Origin: Bacteroidota bacterium
GTDB lineage: Bacteria > Bacteroidota > Bacteroidia > AKYH767-A > OLB10
Length of the DNA: 64,000 nucleotides
Assembly (NCBI GenBank): GCA_019136655.1
Contig: JAGVTU010000014.1
Location: 1-64,000 of the forward strand
Reading direction: 5' to 3'
Part shown: piece after piece, positions 29,326 to 40,004 of the stretch
How the letters are laid out: each line of letters starts with the position of its first letter
Numbering within the stretch: position 1 is the first letter of the stretch
Translations under genes and position numbers: made by a program
Notes under the pieces: model-generated
What the model was told of the DNA's origin: nothing
The model's database searches: none
The model's input: the letters and a program-made list of their open reading frames with translations, nothing else

Positions 29326-31887
29326 TTAAGGATTATTTTCTTCCTTCTTTTTCTTTGGTTTTGCCGGTGGTGTGGCCTTGCTGATGTTGGCTTTAAGTGC
29401 ATTGGTTTCTTTGTCAAACACTACTTCAATGCTGTCGCCTTCCTGCAACTCGGCTTTGATGATTTCTTCGGCAAGCATGTCTTCCACATATTTCTGAATA
29501 GCACGTTTCAGCGGTCGTGCTCCATAACTCTGGTCGTAACCTTTGTCGGCAAGAAAATCTTTTGCATCATCACTGAGTTTTATTTTATAACCAAGTGCTG
29601 TGATGCGTGAATAAAGTTTTTCTAGTTCAATATCAATAATGCGAACGATGTCTTCTTTGTTGAGTTGGTTAAACACCACCACATCATCAATACGGTTCAG
29701 AAATTCAGGAGCAAAAGCTTTCTTCAGTGCATTTTCAATCACTCCGCGTGCATGGTCGTCCATCTGTGCAGTTTTGGCGCTGGTGCTGAAACCTACTCCC
29801 GTACCAAAATCTTTCAGCTGACGTGATCCGATGTTGCTTGTCATAATGATGATGGTATTTTTAAAATCAACTTTACGTCCAAGTGAGTCGGTAAGTTGTC
29901 CGTCATCCAAAGTTTGCAACAACAGGTTAAACACATCCGGATGTGCTTTTTCAATTTCGTCAAGCAGCACCACTGCATAAGGTTTACGTCTGACTTTTTC
30001 AGTAAGCTGTCCGCCTTCTTCATATCCTACATATCCCGGAGGCGCACCTATGAGTCGTGATACTGCAAATTTTTCCATGTACTCACTCATGTCAATGCGA
30101 ATGAGTGCATCGTCAGAGTCGAACAGATAACGTGCAAGCACTTTTGCAAGTTCGGTTTTTCCCACACCTGTTGGTCCTAAGAAAATAAAGGAGCCAATGG
30201 GTTTATTGGGGTCTTTCAGTCCGGCACGGTTGCGCTGTATGGCGCGAACTACTTTCTGTATGGCTTCGTCCTGACCAATCACTTTGCCCTTCAGCTCTTC
30301 AGGCATTTTTATCAGCCTTGTAGTTTCGGCCTGTGCTACACGCTGCAGCGGAATACCACTCATCATCGAAACCACTTCGGCAACATCTTCTTCAGTTACG
30401 GCATAACGCTGATTTTTTGTTTCATCTTCCCACTGTTTTTTGGCAGCTTCGAGTTGATCTATCAGTTGTTTTTCAGAGTCGCGAAGGCGTGCAGCTTCTT
30501 CGTATTTCTGGCTGCGCACCACTCTGTTTTTCTCTGTTTTTATCTCTGCAATTTTTCCTTCCAACTCCACAATGTTGGCAGGTACGTGTATGTTGGAAAG
30601 GTGCACACGCGAACCGGCTTCGTCTAATGCATCAATTGCTTTATCCGGCAGAAAACGGTCGGTGATATAACGGTTGGTAAGCGTTACACATGCTTTCAGT
30701 GCTTCCGGTGAATAGTTTACATGGTGATGATCTTCGTAGCGGTCTTTGATGTTGTTGAGAATCTCTACGGTTTCATCTACCGATGTTGGATCAATAATCA
30801 CTTTTTGGAAACGTCTGTCGAGTGCACCATCTTTTTCGATATACTGACGGTATTCGTCAAGAGTAGTAGCACCGATACATTGTATTTCGCCACGTGCAAG
30901 AGCAGGTTTAAACATGTTGGAAGCATCCAATGATCCGCTGGCACCACCTGCACCAATGATGGTATGTATTTCGTCAATAAACAAAATTACGTCAGGTGAT
31001 TTTTCGAGTTCATTCATCACCGCTTTCATACGCTCTTCAAACTGTCCGCGGTATTTGGTTCCTGCAACCAGTGATGCAAGGTCAAGTGTGACGATACGTT
31101 TGTTGAAAAGCACCCTTGAAACTTTGCGCTGAATGATGCGCAGTGCAAGACCTTCGGCAATGGCAGATTTTCCTACTCCGGGTTCACCGATGAGAATAGG
31201 ATTGTTTTTCTTTCTGCGTGAAAGAATTTGCGATACACGTTCAATTTCTTTGCTGCGGCCTACTATAGGATCCAGTTTTCCTTCTTCGGCAGCCTTGGTA
31301 AGGTCACGGCCAAAATTATCGAGCACGGGAGTTTTGGATTTGGCATCACCTGCTTTTTTAGAGGTTGAGCTGCTTCCCAATCCCGGACCTTCGTCATCAT
31401 CCTTGTTGTAAGGATCGTCAGAGGGCGACTGTGGTGCTTCTGATTTGAAATTGGATTTGAAGGTTTCCAGTTCCTCACGCATAATTTCGTAATTCACGCC
31501 AAACTGATTCAGAATTTGTGTGGCAATGTTGTCTTCGTCTTTCAGGATTGAAAGCAACAAATGCTCGGTGCCGATGATATCACTCTTAAAAATTTTTGCT
31601 TCAAGATAAGTTATCTTCAGCGCTTTTTCTGCCTGTTTGGTAAGAGGAATATTATTGAGGTTGCTGACATTGCCTGTATTGGATTTAACGGCATTCTCTA
31701 CCGATTTGCGCAGCTCCACCAAATTTATGTTAAGTGATTTGAGAAACTTGATGGCCATGCCTTCTCCCTCGCGAATGAGGCCTAACAACAGATGTTCTGT
31801 TCCGATATAATCATGGCCTAAACGCAATGCTTCTTCACGGCTGTAAGTGATGACGTCTTTTACTCTGGGGCTGAATTTTGCTTCCAT
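29326..31887 (-). CDS. clpC: ClpC-type AAA+ unfoldase (Clp protease regulatory subunit)
   Basis: The 853-residue protein has an N-terminal double Clp_N repeat ([21 protein letters not shown] and its second copy [12 protein letters not shown]), a first AAA+ domain with Walker A GEPGVGKS (234-241), a middle region with a UVR-like segment ([26 protein letters not shown]), and a second AAA+ domain with [12 protein letters not shown]. This order and the short middle domain fit ClpC and not ClpB or ClpA. It unfolds substrates for ClpP in the cytoplasm. The C-terminal tail is Lys/Pro-rich ([16 protein letters not shown]). It is divergent from gyrA across about 300 bases. Confidence 0.95.
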   Translation of the reverse strand: MEAKFSPRVKDVITYSREEALRLGHDYIGTEHLLLGLIREGEGMAIKFLKSLNINLVELRKSVENAVKSNTGNVSNLNNIPLTKQAEKALKITYLEAKIFKSDIIGTEHLLLSILKDEDNIATQILNQFGVNYEIMREELETFKSNFKSEAPQSPSDDPYNKDDDEGPGLGSSSTSKKAGDAKSKTPVLDNFGRDLTKAAEEGKLDPIVGRSKEIERVSQILSRRKKNNPILIGEPGVGKSAIAEGLALRIIQRKVSRVLFNKRIVTLDLASLVAGTKYRGQFEERMKAVMNELEKSPDVILFIDEIHTIIGAGGASGSLDASNMFKPALARGEIQCIGATTLDEYRQYIEKDGALDRRFQKVIIDPTSVDETVEILNNIKDRYEDHHHVNYSPEALKACVTLTNRYITDRFLPDKAIDALDEAGSRVHLSNIHVPANIVELEGKIAEIKTEKNRVVRSQKYEEAARLRDSEKQLIDQLEAAKKQWEDETKNQRYAVTEEDVAEVVSMMSGIPLQRVAQAETTRLIKMPEELKGKVIGQDEAIQKVVRAIQRNRAGLKDPNKPIGSFIFLGPTGVGKTELAKVLARYLFDSDDALIRIDMSEYMEKFAVSRLIGAPPGYVGYEEGGQLTEKVRRKPYAVVLLDEIEKAHPDVFNLLLQTLDDGQLTDSLGRKVDFKNTIIIMTSNIGSRQLKDFGTGVGFSTSAKTAQMDDHARGVIENALKKAFAPEFLNRIDDVVVFNQLNKEDIVRIIDIELEKLYSRITALGYKIKLSDDAKDFLADKGYDQSYGARPLKRAIQKYVEDMLAEEIIKAELQEGDSIEVVFDKETNALKANISKATPPAKPKKKKEENNP

Positions 31888-32190
31888 TATTCTGAGTTTT
31901 AATATATTTTAACGGTAAAAATCTGAAATAGTTTACTTAATTAGATGATGCAATTTAACTAAATTACCAACAACAAACCTAACAATAATTTTTCAAACAA
32001 CCTGTTAGTAAATCTTTATAACATTTTCACTCGTTTTGAACACAAAATATGCCATGAAAACCTTACCTTCGCAAACATGACAAAAGAGGTAGTATTGGCG
32101 CAATAAACTAAACGGAATGTGACAGCCTTTACAGCCGTTTTTTACACTGTAAGATATTTTAAAAAAGCTTTTATAAACGATTAATTCATT
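31888..32190. other. Divergent intergenic region between clpC and gyrA
   Basis: 303 bases, AT-rich, with promoters for both genes. For gyrA, TACCTTCG at 32064-32071 resembles TAnnTTTG with one mismatch, preceded by TTTG at 32035-32038. No reading frame or strong hairpin was noticed. Confidence 0.4.
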
Positions 32191-34764
32191 ATGTCAGAAG
32201 GAGAAAAAATAGTCCGTATTAACATTGAAGAGGAAATGAAAACGGCCTACATTGATTATTCAATGTCGGTAATTGTGTCACGTGCGCTGCCCGATGTGCG
32301 CGATGGCTTTAAACCTGTTCACCGCAGGGTGCTTTACGGAATGCTGGAGTTGGGAGTACTGTCCAACAGAGCGTATAAAAAATCAGCCAGAATAGTAGGG
32401 GAAGTGTTGGGTAAATATCATCCGCATGGCGATGCTTCGGTGTATGATACCATGGTGCGTATGGCTCAGGAATGGAGCTTGCGCTATCCGCTGGTTGACG
32501 GACAGGGAAACTTCGGAAGTATTGATGGCGACAGTCCCGCAGCGATGCGTTACACTGAGGCACGCCTGAAAAAAATTGCCGAAGAAATGCTTGCTGACAT
32601 TGACAAGGATACGGTTGACTTTAAACTTAACTTTGATGATACCTTGCAGGAGCCAACGGTGTTGCCTGCCAAAATTCCTAACCTGCTGGTAAACGGTGCT
32701 GCCGGTATTGCAGTGGGTATGGCCACCAATATGCCGCCTCACAACCTCAGAGAAGTGTGCGATGCCATCATTGCCTATATTGACAATAAAGACATCATGG
32801 TGGAAGAGTTGCTCAAATATGTGAAAGCTCCCGACTTCCCAACAGGCGGAATTATTTATGGTTACACAGGAGTGAAAGAAGCGTTGCTCACCGGCCGAGG
32901 TCGTGTAGTAATGCGAGCCAAAGCCAACATCGAGAGTATGGATAATGGCAGAGAGCGCATCATTGTTTCTGAAATTCCTTACATGATCAACAAAGCCGAG
33001 ATGATTAAGAAAACGGCTGATCTGGTGAATGACAAAAAAATTGAAGGTATTTCAGATATCAGAGATGAAAGCGGAAGAGATGGTATGCGCATTGTGTATG
33101 AAATAAAACGCGATGCCATGGCAAGTGTGGTGCTCAACAACCTCTACAAGCACACTCCGCTGCAAACTTCTTTCGGTGTAAACAATATTGCACTGGTTCA
33201 CGGACGTCCGTTGTTGCTCAACCTCAAAGACCTTATTCAGTATTATGTGGAGCACAGACATGAAGTGCTGGTGCGCAAAACAAAATTCGAACTTGCCGAA
33301 GCAGAAAAACGTGCTCACATACTGGAAGGATTGCTCATTGCCCTCGACCATCTGGACGAAGTGATTGCCCTCATCCGTGCATCACAAACACCTGACGAAG
33401 CGAAGGCAGGACTGATGGAAAAATTTGCTTTATCCGAAATTCAGGCCAAAGCCATACTCGATATGCGTCTGCAACGTTTGACAGGTCTGGAGCGTGATAA
33501 GATTAAAGAAGAATATGCCGAACTGATGAAACTGATTGACTACTTAAATAAAGTGTTGAGCAGCGAAGAACTCCGCATGTTGATTCTGAAAAAAGAAACA
33601 GCTGAAGTAGCTGAAAAATATGGTGACGACCGCAGAACGGAGATTGTGTATGCCGCTGACGACATCAGCATGGAAGACATGATTGAAGACGAAGCAGTAG
33701 TGGTAACAATTTCGCATTTGGGTTATATCAAACGTACACCTCTCACTGAGTATCGTACTCAGAACAGAGGAGGTCGTGGCTCCATAGGAAGCAGCACACG
33801 CGATGAAGATTTTGTTGAACATCTTTTTGTGGCCACCAACCATAATTATATTCTGCTGTTTACTCAGAAAGGCCGTTGTTTCTGGCTGAAAACGTATGAA
33901 ATTCCCGAAGGAAACAAGCAGTTCAAAGGAAGAGCGATACAAAACCTCATCAGCATTGAACCTGACGACAAAGTGTTTGCATTTATCAATGTGAAAACGC
34001 TGGAAGACGAAGAGTATATCAACAACAATTTTATTGTGATGTGTACCAAGCAGGGTGTGATTAAGAAAACTCCTCTCGAAGCATATTCACGGGTTCGTCA
34101 GACAGGTATTAATGCCATCAACATCAACGATGGTGATGAACTGATAGAAGCAAAACTTACCAATGGCAACAATGAAATATTGTTAGCAGTGAAATCAGGA
34201 CGTGCCATCCGTTTCAACGAAAACACAGTGCGTACGGTAGGTCGTAATTCTATTGGTGTGAGAGGTGTTTCATTAGACAATGAAAAGGATGAAGTAATAG
34301 GAATGGTTTGTGTGCAGAATCCAAAAGAAGAAACCATTCTTGTGGTGAGCGAAAAAGGTTATGGCAAGCGCAGCGACCTGGAAGATTACCGTGTGACCAA
34401 TCGCGGTGGAAAGGGAGTGAAGACGATGAACATTACCGACAAAACAGGCGACCTTATTGCCATAAAATGTGTGACAGAAAGTGATGACCTGATGATCATC
34501 AACAAATCGGGTATTACCATTCGTATGGAAGTAAAGGATCTTCGCATCATGGGACGTAATACTCAGGGAGTAAAACTGATTCGTCTGGATGATGATGACT
34601 CCATTGCTTCAGTAGCTAAGGTAGATGTGGAAGAGGCAGAACCTGAAGCAGAGAATAATGTTGAAAATGCGAATGAAAATGCATCAGGAGAAATAAATAA
34701 CAACGATGTTTCCGGAGAAACCGGTCAGGAAACAGATTCAAACGAACCACCGGTAGTTGAATAA
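32191..34764 (+). CDS. gyrA: DNA gyrase subunit A
   Basis: The 857-residue protein has the catalytic Tyr at 121 in [10 protein letters not shown], the conserved [16 protein letters not shown] and [12 protein letters not shown] in the breakage-reunion domain, and a C-terminal six-bladed beta-pinwheel with repeated blades such as [16 protein letters not shown]. The last supports GyrA (GyrA-box, here QNRGGRG) over ParC. The acidic Asn/Glu-rich tail after about residue 810 is typical of many bacterial GyrA proteins. With GyrB it introduces negative supercoils. Residues S/D in the quinolone region ([11 protein letters not shown]) look wild type by eye. A TPR protein gene follows 29 bases later and may be co-transcribed. 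Confidence 0.97.
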   Translation: MSEGEKIVRINIEEEMKTAYIDYSMSVIVSRALPDVRDGFKPVHRRVLYGMLELGVLSNRAYKKSARIVGEVLGKYHPHGDASVYDTMVRMAQEWSLRYPLVDGQGNFGSIDGDSPAAMRYTEARLKKIAEEMLADIDKDTVDFKLNFDDTLQEPTVLPAKIPNLLVNGAAGIAVGMATNMPPHNLREVCDAIIAYIDNKDIMVEELLKYVKAPDFPTGGIIYGYTGVKEALLTGRGRVVMRAKANIESMDNGRERIIVSEIPYMINKAEMIKKTADLVNDKKIEGISDIRDESGRDGMRIVYEIKRDAMASVVLNNLYKHTPLQTSFGVNNIALVHGRPLLLNLKDLIQYYVEHRHEVLVRKTKFELAEAEKRAHILEGLLIALDHLDEVIALIRASQTPDEAKAGLMEKFALSEIQAKAILDMRLQRLTGLERDKIKEEYAELMKLIDYLNKVLSSEELRMLILKKETAEVAEKYGDDRRTEIVYAADDISMEDMIEDEAVVVTISHLGYIKRTPLTEYRTQNRGGRGSIGSSTRDEDFVEHLFVATNHNYILLFTQKGRCFWLKTYEIPEGNKQFKGRAIQNLISIEPDDKVFAFINVKTLEDEEYINNNFIVMCTKQGVIKKTPLEAYSRVRQTGINAININDGDELIEAKLTNGNNEILLAVKSGRAIRFNENTVRTVGRNSIGVRGVSLDNEKDEVIGMVCVQNPKEETILVVSEKGYGKRSDLEDYRVTNRGGKGVKTMNITDKTGDLIAIKCVTESDDLMIINKSGITIRMEVKDLRIMGRNTQGVKLIRLDDDDSIASVAKVDVEEAEPEAENNVENANENASGEINNNDVSGETGQETDSNEPPVVE

Positions 34765-34793
34765 ATTTAAACCATAATCAATAAAATAGTAAG

Positions 34794-35912
34794 ATGAAAA
34801 AACTAGTATTTGCGCTGCTGTTTGTTTCTACAGCAGCCGTTGCACAAAAAGCCCAGGTGCAATCTGCTTACAGTTATCTGAAATACGAACAGTTGGATAA
34901 AGCAAAAGAGGCTATTGACATTGCCATCAATCACGAAAACACGATGAACTATGACAAAGCATGGTATTATCGCGGATTAATTTATCAGTCGCTTTATAAG
35001 AATGATAAATATGGCAATCTGGATAAAAATCCTCTGGCAGAAGCGCTGAAATCTTATAACAAAACATTGGAGATAAATCCAAAATTTGAATACAAAGATG
35101 ACATTGCCGAAAAGAAAAAACTGCTTGCGCAACAATTCGCCAATCAGGGATATATTGACTATCTCTCTAAAAATTACGAAGGAGCATTATCCGATTACGA
35201 AAACTTGCTGAGCATAAATCCGAACGATACAGGAGTATATTACAATGCAGCAATTTGTGCAGAGCGTGCCAACAATCCTGCAAAAGCAAAACAATACTAT
35301 GCCAAGCTGGACGAAATGAAATACGATGATGCTAAAATCTATCAGCCTTATGCACAGTTGTACCTTACCGAAGGCGATACTGCCAAAGCACTTGAAGTAT
35401 TATCCAAAGGAGCAGCACGTTATCCTGATGAAAAATCAATCCTGATAACTCAAACAAACATTTACATCGTTTCAGGAAAAACTGCCGAAGCGTTAAATGC
35501 AATTAATCATGCCATAGAAAAAGATCCTTCCAATGCCAATTTATACTTCGCAAAAGGAACGCTCTGCGAGAAAACCGACACCAACAAAGATGCGGCAATT
35601 GCAGCCTATAAAAAAGCTGTGGAGTTGAAGAATGATTATTTTGATGCTTACTACAATCTGGGTGCTTTATATTTTAATGAAGGTGCACGCCTTGCCAACG
35701 AAGCCAACAGCATTAAAGATAATGCTAAGTATGCAAAAGCAAAAGTGGTGTTCGATGCCAAGTTTAACGAAGCAAAACCTTATTTGGAAAAAGCATATTC
35801 GCTGAATCCAAAAGATCAAAGCACATTGCTTTCGCTGAAGCAGCTGTATGCTACACTGAATGATGCAGCCAACTACGAGAAAATAAAGAAAGAACTTGAT
35901 GCACTGAAATAA
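34794..35912 (+). CDS. Tetratricopeptide-repeat protein with signal peptide
   Basis: The 372-residue protein has a signal peptide (MKKLVFALLFVSTAAVAQK). It is then built of TPR units throughout: YDKAWYYRGLIYQSLYKNDKYG, DTGVYYNAAICAERANNPAKAKQYY, NANLYFAKGTLCEKTDTNKDAAIAAYKKA, FDAYYNLGALYFNEGAR. It is predicted to be periplasmic or lipid-free exported and to act as a protein-interaction scaffold. The partner is unknown. It follows gyrA closely and ends at a strong terminator (35935-35972). Such a gene commonly sits near gyrA in Bacteroidota, but the functional link is not established here. Confidence 0.85.
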   Translation: MKKLVFALLFVSTAAVAQKAQVQSAYSYLKYEQLDKAKEAIDIAINHENTMNYDKAWYYRGLIYQSLYKNDKYGNLDKNPLAEALKSYNKTLEINPKFEYKDDIAEKKKLLAQQFANQGYIDYLSKNYEGALSDYENLLSINPNDTGVYYNAAICAERANNPAKAKQYYAKLDEMKYDDAKIYQPYAQLYLTEGDTAKALEVLSKGAARYPDEKSILITQTNIYIVSGKTAEALNAINHAIEKDPSNANLYFAKGTLCEKTDTNKDAAIAAYKKAVELKNDYFDAYYNLGALYFNEGARLANEANSIKDNAKYAKAKVVFDAKFNEAKPYLEKAYSLNPKDQSTLLSLKQLYATLNDAANYEKIKKELDALK

Positions 35913-35934
35913 TTTTTTTTGTAAGAAGAGTTTT

Positions 35935-35972
35935 CGGGGCTTGCACCAGCGGTGCAAGCCCCGATTGTTTTT
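35935..35972 (+). terminator. Strong rho-independent terminator after the TPR gene
   Basis: A 13-bp perfect GC-rich stem (CGGGGCTTGCACC at 35935-35947, GGTGCAAGCCCCG at 35951-35963) has a 3-base loop and is followed by ATTGTTTTT. It ends the gyrA-TPR transcript and directly precedes the next promoter. Confidence 0.93.
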
Positions 35973-35976
35973 AGTG

Positions 35977-35984
35977 TAATTTTG
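35977..35984 (+). promoter_or_regulatory. Bacteroidota -7 element for the HD-domain gene
   Basis: TAATTTTG (TAnnTTTG) lies 17 bases before the ATG at 36002. Confidence 0.55.
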
Positions 35985-36001
35985 CCGCTTCAACAGTTTA
36001 C

Positions 36002-37231
36002 ATGAATAAAAATAAAATCATCAATGACCCGGTGTATGGTTTCATCACCATTCCTACCGAACTGATTTTTGATTTAATCGAACACCCCTTCTTTCAGCGA
36101 TTAAGACGAATCAAACAGTTGGGGCTGGCACCTTATGTCTATCCCGGTGCTATTCACACACGTTTTCATCATGCACTTGGTGCCATGCATATTACCATGC
36201 AGGCAATAGATACGTTGCGAAGCAAAGGTCATGATATTACTGCAGAAGAAGAGGAAGCTTTGTGCATCGCCATTGTACTTCACGACATCGGTCACGGTCC
36301 ATTTTCTCATGCACTCGAAAATTCTATCGTAAAAAATGTGCCGCATGAGCATATCTCCATGCTTATAATGAAAGTGCTCAACCATGAGTTCAGGGGAAGG
36401 CTTTCGATGGCAATAGCAATTTTCAGAAATGAATACCACAAAAAGTTTCTGCATCAGCTCATCAGCAGTCAGCTCGACATGGACAGACTTGACTACCTGA
36501 CGCGGGACAGTTTTTTTACAGGAGTATCAGAAGGTGTTATCAGCATTGACCGTATTCTTAAAATGCTGAATGTGGCCAATGACGAACTGGTGGTGGACGA
36601 AAAAGGAATTTATTCTGTAGAGAAATTTATTGTTGCAAGGCGTCTGATGTACTGGCAGGTGTATCTGCATAAAACGGTTCTTGCTGCGGAAAACCAACTC
36701 ATCAACATTCTGAAACGTGCACGCGAACTGGCACAGGCAGGAGAAAATTTATTTGCCACGCACTGCTTCAAAAATTTTCTGACTCACAACTATTCAGAGA
36801 AAGATTTTGTTGAAAATCCCGATCTTGTAAGCCAGTTTTGCCGCCTTGACGATTACGACATTTTTGCAAGCATCAAAGAGTGGTCCGACCACAGCGACCC
36901 TGTTCTTTCACACCTTGCCAAAGGTATGGTGAACAGAAACCTGTATAAGATAAAACTCCGTACGCAGCCTTTTGAAGAATCAGAGTTAAAAGATTTCAGA
37001 GATCACCTCAGCAGTAAATATAAAATCAACGGTGAGCTGCAGAAGTATTTTATCTTCACCGGAAAAATTGAAAACAGTGCTTACACCACACGTCAGGAAA
37101 ACATCAACATCCTCTACAAAAACGGAGAGGTAAAAGATATTGCTTCTGCATCCGACAACCTCAGTATTTCAGCATTGTCTGAGCCTGTTGTCAAGCATTA
37201 CCTGAGTGTGGACAGTTATTGTTTCAGATAA
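36002..37231 (+). CDS. HD-domain phosphohydrolase (dGTPase/SAMHD1-like family)
   Basis: The 409-residue protein begins INDPVYGFITIPTELIFDLIEHPFFQRLRRIKQLG, the common start of this HD family. Metal ligands are in HTRFHHALGAMH and the defining H-D pair in VLHDIGHGPFSHALE (about residues 98-112), with a further Asp in QLDMDRLDYLTRDSFFTG. Members hydrolyse dNTPs or other nucleotides; the exact substrate is not predictable. The protein is cytoplasmic. It has its own promoter after a strong terminator and is convergent with rnhB. It is a conserved single-copy gene in Bacteroidota and shows none of the AT-rich character of the accessory island. Confidence 0.9.
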   Translation: MNKNKIINDPVYGFITIPTELIFDLIEHPFFQRLRRIKQLGLAPYVYPGAIHTRFHHALGAMHITMQAIDTLRSKGHDITAEEEEALCIAIVLHDIGHGPFSHALENSIVKNVPHEHISMLIMKVLNHEFRGRLSMAIAIFRNEYHKKFLHQLISSQLDMDRLDYLTRDSFFTGVSEGVISIDRILKMLNVANDELVVDEKGIYSVEKFIVARRLMYWQVYLHKTVLAAENQLINILKRARELAQAGENLFATHCFKNFLTHNYSEKDFVENPDLVSQFCRLDDYDIFASIKEWSDHSDPVLSHLAKGMVNRNLYKIKLRTQPFEESELKDFRDHLSSKYKINGELQKYFIFTGKIENSAYTTRQENINILYKNGEVKDIASASDNLSISALSEPVVKHYLSVDSYCFR

Positions 37232-37243
37232 ATAATCACTGCC

Positions 37244-37849
37244 TCAGCTGTCGAACGATAGTTTTGTCTGAAAGGCTTTCAGCTGAAAACTTCTGCGGTG
37301 ATATTCAGTATAGCCATGTTTAAGTATAGCCTGCACATGACTTCCTGTTGCATAGGCTTTGTTTTTTTTCCACTGATATTGCGGATACAACTTATCTAAT
37401 TTTTCCATGTACTCATCACGATAAGTTTTTGCAAGTATGGATGCAGCAGCTATAGACATGTAGGTGGCATCACCTTTCACCACACATACATGCTTTATTG
37501 AAGGATATGCTTTAAAACGATTTCCGTCAATGAGCAAAAGTTCAGGAACAGGTTTTAGCTGTTCAATGGCGCGGTGCATGGCAAGCCACGATGCCTGCAG
37601 AATGTTGATGTTGTCAATTTCTTCGTGAGAGCAACTGCCTACAGCCCACGCCACAGCATGTTTTTCAATTTCGGGACGCAGCAGCTCCCGCTGAGCAGCA
37701 GTCAGCTTTTTTGAGTCGTTAAGCAAATCGTTTTTATAGTCTGCAGGAAGAATGACGGCAGCAGCATATACCGGCCCTGCAAGGCAACCTCTGCCTGCCT
37801 CATCAACTCCTGCCTCTGTGAGTGTGCTGTATGCTGACTTTAACATCAT
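37244..37849 (-). CDS. rnhB: Ribonuclease HII
   Basis: The start is placed at the ATG at 37849 ([19 protein letters not shown]), 201 residues; a longer frame from a TTG at 37861 is less likely. The RNase HII signature [14 protein letters not shown] gives the first catalytic D-E pair. The other acidic residues lie in LLIDGNRF and in the [19 protein letters not shown] helix. It removes RNA, including single ribonucleotides, from RNA-DNA hybrids during replication and repair. It is convergent with the HD gene and divergent from the BatA-like gene. Confidence 0.93.
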   Translation of the reverse strand: MMLKSAYSTLTEAGVDEAGRGCLAGPVYAAAVILPADYKNDLLNDSKKLTAAQRELLRPEIEKHAVAWAVGSCSHEEIDNINILQASWLAMHRAIEQLKPVPELLLIDGNRFKAYPSIKHVCVVKGDATYMSIAAASILAKTYRDEYMEKLDKLYPQYQWKKNKAYATGSHVQAILKHGYTEYHRRSFQLKAFQTKLSFDS

Positions 37850-37912
37850 AAACGACAGCAAAGGTATTTATTGCTATAGATATTTTTCAGAATTTACCCT
37901 GAGCTAAATAAG

Positions 37913-37920
37913 TATATTTG
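37913..37920 (+). promoter_or_regulatory. Bacteroidota -7 element for the BatA-like gene
   Basis: TATATTTG (TAnnTTTG), 21 bases before the chosen ATG at 37942. Confidence 0.6.
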
Positions 37921-37941
37921 CCGCCACACCGTTATTTTTTC

Positions 37942-39981
37942 ATGTCCATTCAGTTCGTACAACCTTCTTTTCTCTGGTTTTTAGGCTTTCTTGCAGTCCC
38001 TGTTATCATTCATTTGTTCAACTTCAGGCGATTCAGGAAAATACTTTTTACCAATGTGAGGTTTCTTAAAGAGCTGAAGGAAGAAACACAGTCACAGTCA
38101 AAGCTGAAGCATCTGCTGGTATTGTTGTCGCGGCTGTTGGCCATCGCATGTATTGTTCTCGCATTTGCGCAACCCTTTATCCCCAAGAATAAGAATCAGG
38201 CAGTATCAGGTCAGAATGTAGTCAGCATTTATGTTGACAATTCCTACAGCATGAATCTGCAGGGCGATGATGGCTCACTGCTCGATGAAGCTAAAAACAA
38301 AACGCGAAGCATCATCAGTGCATATCCTTCATCCACAAAATTTCAGTTGCTCACCAACGAGTTCAGAGGTGAACAGCAAAGAGTACTTGGCAAGGAAGAA
38401 GCCATGGAGCTAACCGATAAAATTAAAATTACTTCGTCATCGCGCAGTGCCGATGAAGTGTTTATCCGTCAGAATGATTTTTTCAAACAGGATCAGGGCG
38501 AAAACCATACATCATTCTGGATGTCGGACTTTCAGAAAAATTATTTCGGACAACCTTTCAGCGGAAAAGATTCTTCGTTGCAACTGAACCTTGTAAGCCT
38601 CAGCACCACATCTCCTTCCAATGTGTATGTGGACTCCTGCTGGCTCAACACACCTGTGGTGCAGCTCAACGTTCCTGCAGAGTTAAGCATCAAGGTAGTC
38701 AACGATTCGAAAGATGCAGTAGAAGTGCCTGTGAAATTTTATCTCAACAAAACACAAAAAGCAGTAGCCACCGTAAAAGTAAATGCAGAAAGCGAAGCCG
38801 TTACCACACTGAATTTTACGGTTTCGCAACCGGGATGGCAACAGGCTATGGTGAGCATTGATGATAATCCCGTAACATTTGACGATTCATATTACCTGAC
38901 GTTTCGTATAGCTTCAAAAATTTCTGTTTATCACATCGGCAGCAGCAAAAATATTTACGTAAGCAAGCTGTTCGAAAACAACGACATGATCAACTATTCA
39001 TTTGCATTGCAGTCTGCAGTGGACTTTTCGCAGTTGAGGCAGTCGAACACAGTAGTGCTTACCGACCTTAAGGATTTATCGTCAGGCATGAGTCAGGAAC
39101 TGACACAGTTTGTAAAACAGGGGGGCACGCTGATGATTTTTCCTGACAGCATGATAAACCCCGGAGGATATTCTGCTCTGGCACAGCAACTCAATCTGGA
39201 AGATTATCTTGCCATCAACGGCAATGAAGAAAAAATCGGCAGACTCGATTTCGAGAATAATCTTTTTAAAAATATGTTTGAAAAGATTGACGACAATATG
39301 AATCTTCCCTCTGTAAAACTGCATTACGATTTAAACAACAGACTTCAGTCTGGAAGCATGAAACTGATGCAGCTGCAAAGCGGAGGAGCTTTTCTTAATT
39401 TGGTTCATTCAGGAATGGGCAAGGTGTATCAGTTTACTTCACCTGCACAAACTTCCGCAGGAGGTTTTGTGGTTCATGCACTGTTTGCTCCTGTACTTTT
39501 TAAAATTGCACTGCAGAGCATACCATCGGTGCAACCTTCTTTTATTGCAGGCAAGAATGATGCTTACAAACTGAATGTTGCCAATACCGGTGATGCCGTA
39601 TTTCATCTGATCAATTCAGACCTGAAAACAGATATCATCCCCGATGTGAAATCATCTGCAGGCGAAACGGTGGTGATGTTTCATAACCTGGACGATGCAG
39701 GAATTTACAAACTGCTTTTGCGCGACAGCACCATTGCCGAAGTTGCCTTGAACTACGATCGTGCAGAATCTGCCATGAAATTTTGCAACGACAACGACCT
39801 GATGAGCATTTACAATGCATCGGCTTTTAAGTCGGTTGACATTATCAGAGAAAAAACTTCAGTGTTTGAGAAAAAGCTGAACGAATACAACCGAGGAATT
39901 CCTTTGTGGAAGTACTTCGTCATTGCAGGGTTGGTTTTTCTGCTTGCCGAAACACTGTTGCTGAAATATTATAAAGTTTAA
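37942..39981 (+). CDS. BatA-type membrane protein with VWA-like domain
   Basis: The start is the ATG at 37942 (MSIQFVQPSFLWFLG). An earlier TTG frame would begin inside the -7 box. Residues 1-85 form the BatA/aerotolerance-regulator N-terminal region with two membrane segments (FLGFLAVPVIIHLF and LLVLLSRLLAIACIVLAFAQPF). A VWA-like domain follows with the MIDAS-like DNSYSMN, then a long periplasmic beta-rich region, and a final membrane helix (YFVIAGLVFLLAETLLL). Function is unknown beyond a likely role as a membrane-bound scaffold. It is a lone gene rather than part of a complete bat/MoxR operon. The dihydroorotase-like gene follows after 23 bases. Confidence 0.87.
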   Translation: MSIQFVQPSFLWFLGFLAVPVIIHLFNFRRFRKILFTNVRFLKELKEETQSQSKLKHLLVLLSRLLAIACIVLAFAQPFIPKNKNQAVSGQNVVSIYVDNSYSMNLQGDDGSLLDEAKNKTRSIISAYPSSTKFQLLTNEFRGEQQRVLGKEEAMELTDKIKITSSSRSADEVFIRQNDFFKQDQGENHTSFWMSDFQKNYFGQPFSGKDSSLQLNLVSLSTTSPSNVYVDSCWLNTPVVQLNVPAELSIKVVNDSKDAVEVPVKFYLNKTQKAVATVKVNAESEAVTTLNFTVSQPGWQQAMVSIDDNPVTFDDSYYLTFRIASKISVYHIGSSKNIYVSKLFENNDMINYSFALQSAVDFSQLRQSNTVVLTDLKDLSSGMSQELTQFVKQGGTLMIFPDSMINPGGYSALAQQLNLEDYLAINGNEEKIGRLDFENNLFKNMFEKIDDNMNLPSVKLHYDLNNRLQSGSMKLMQLQSGGAFLNLVHSGMGKVYQFTSPAQTSAGGFVVHALFAPVLFKIALQSIPSVQPSFIAGKNDAYKLNVANTGDAVFHLINSDLKTDIIPDVKSSAGETVVMFHNLDDAGIYKLLLRDSTIAEVALNYDRAESAMKFCNDNDLMSIYNASAFKSVDIIREKTSVFEKKLNEYNRGIPLWKYFVIAGLVFLLAETLLLKYYKV

Positions 39982-39992
39982 CTTGTAAAACT

Positions 39993-40000
39993 TAAATTTG
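39993..40000 (+). promoter_or_regulatory. -7 element immediately before the dihydroorotase-like gene
   Basis: TAAATTTG ends only four bases before the ATG at 40005, so transcription from it would give a leaderless or nearly leaderless mRNA. Confidence 0.55.
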
Positions 40001-40004
40001 CCGC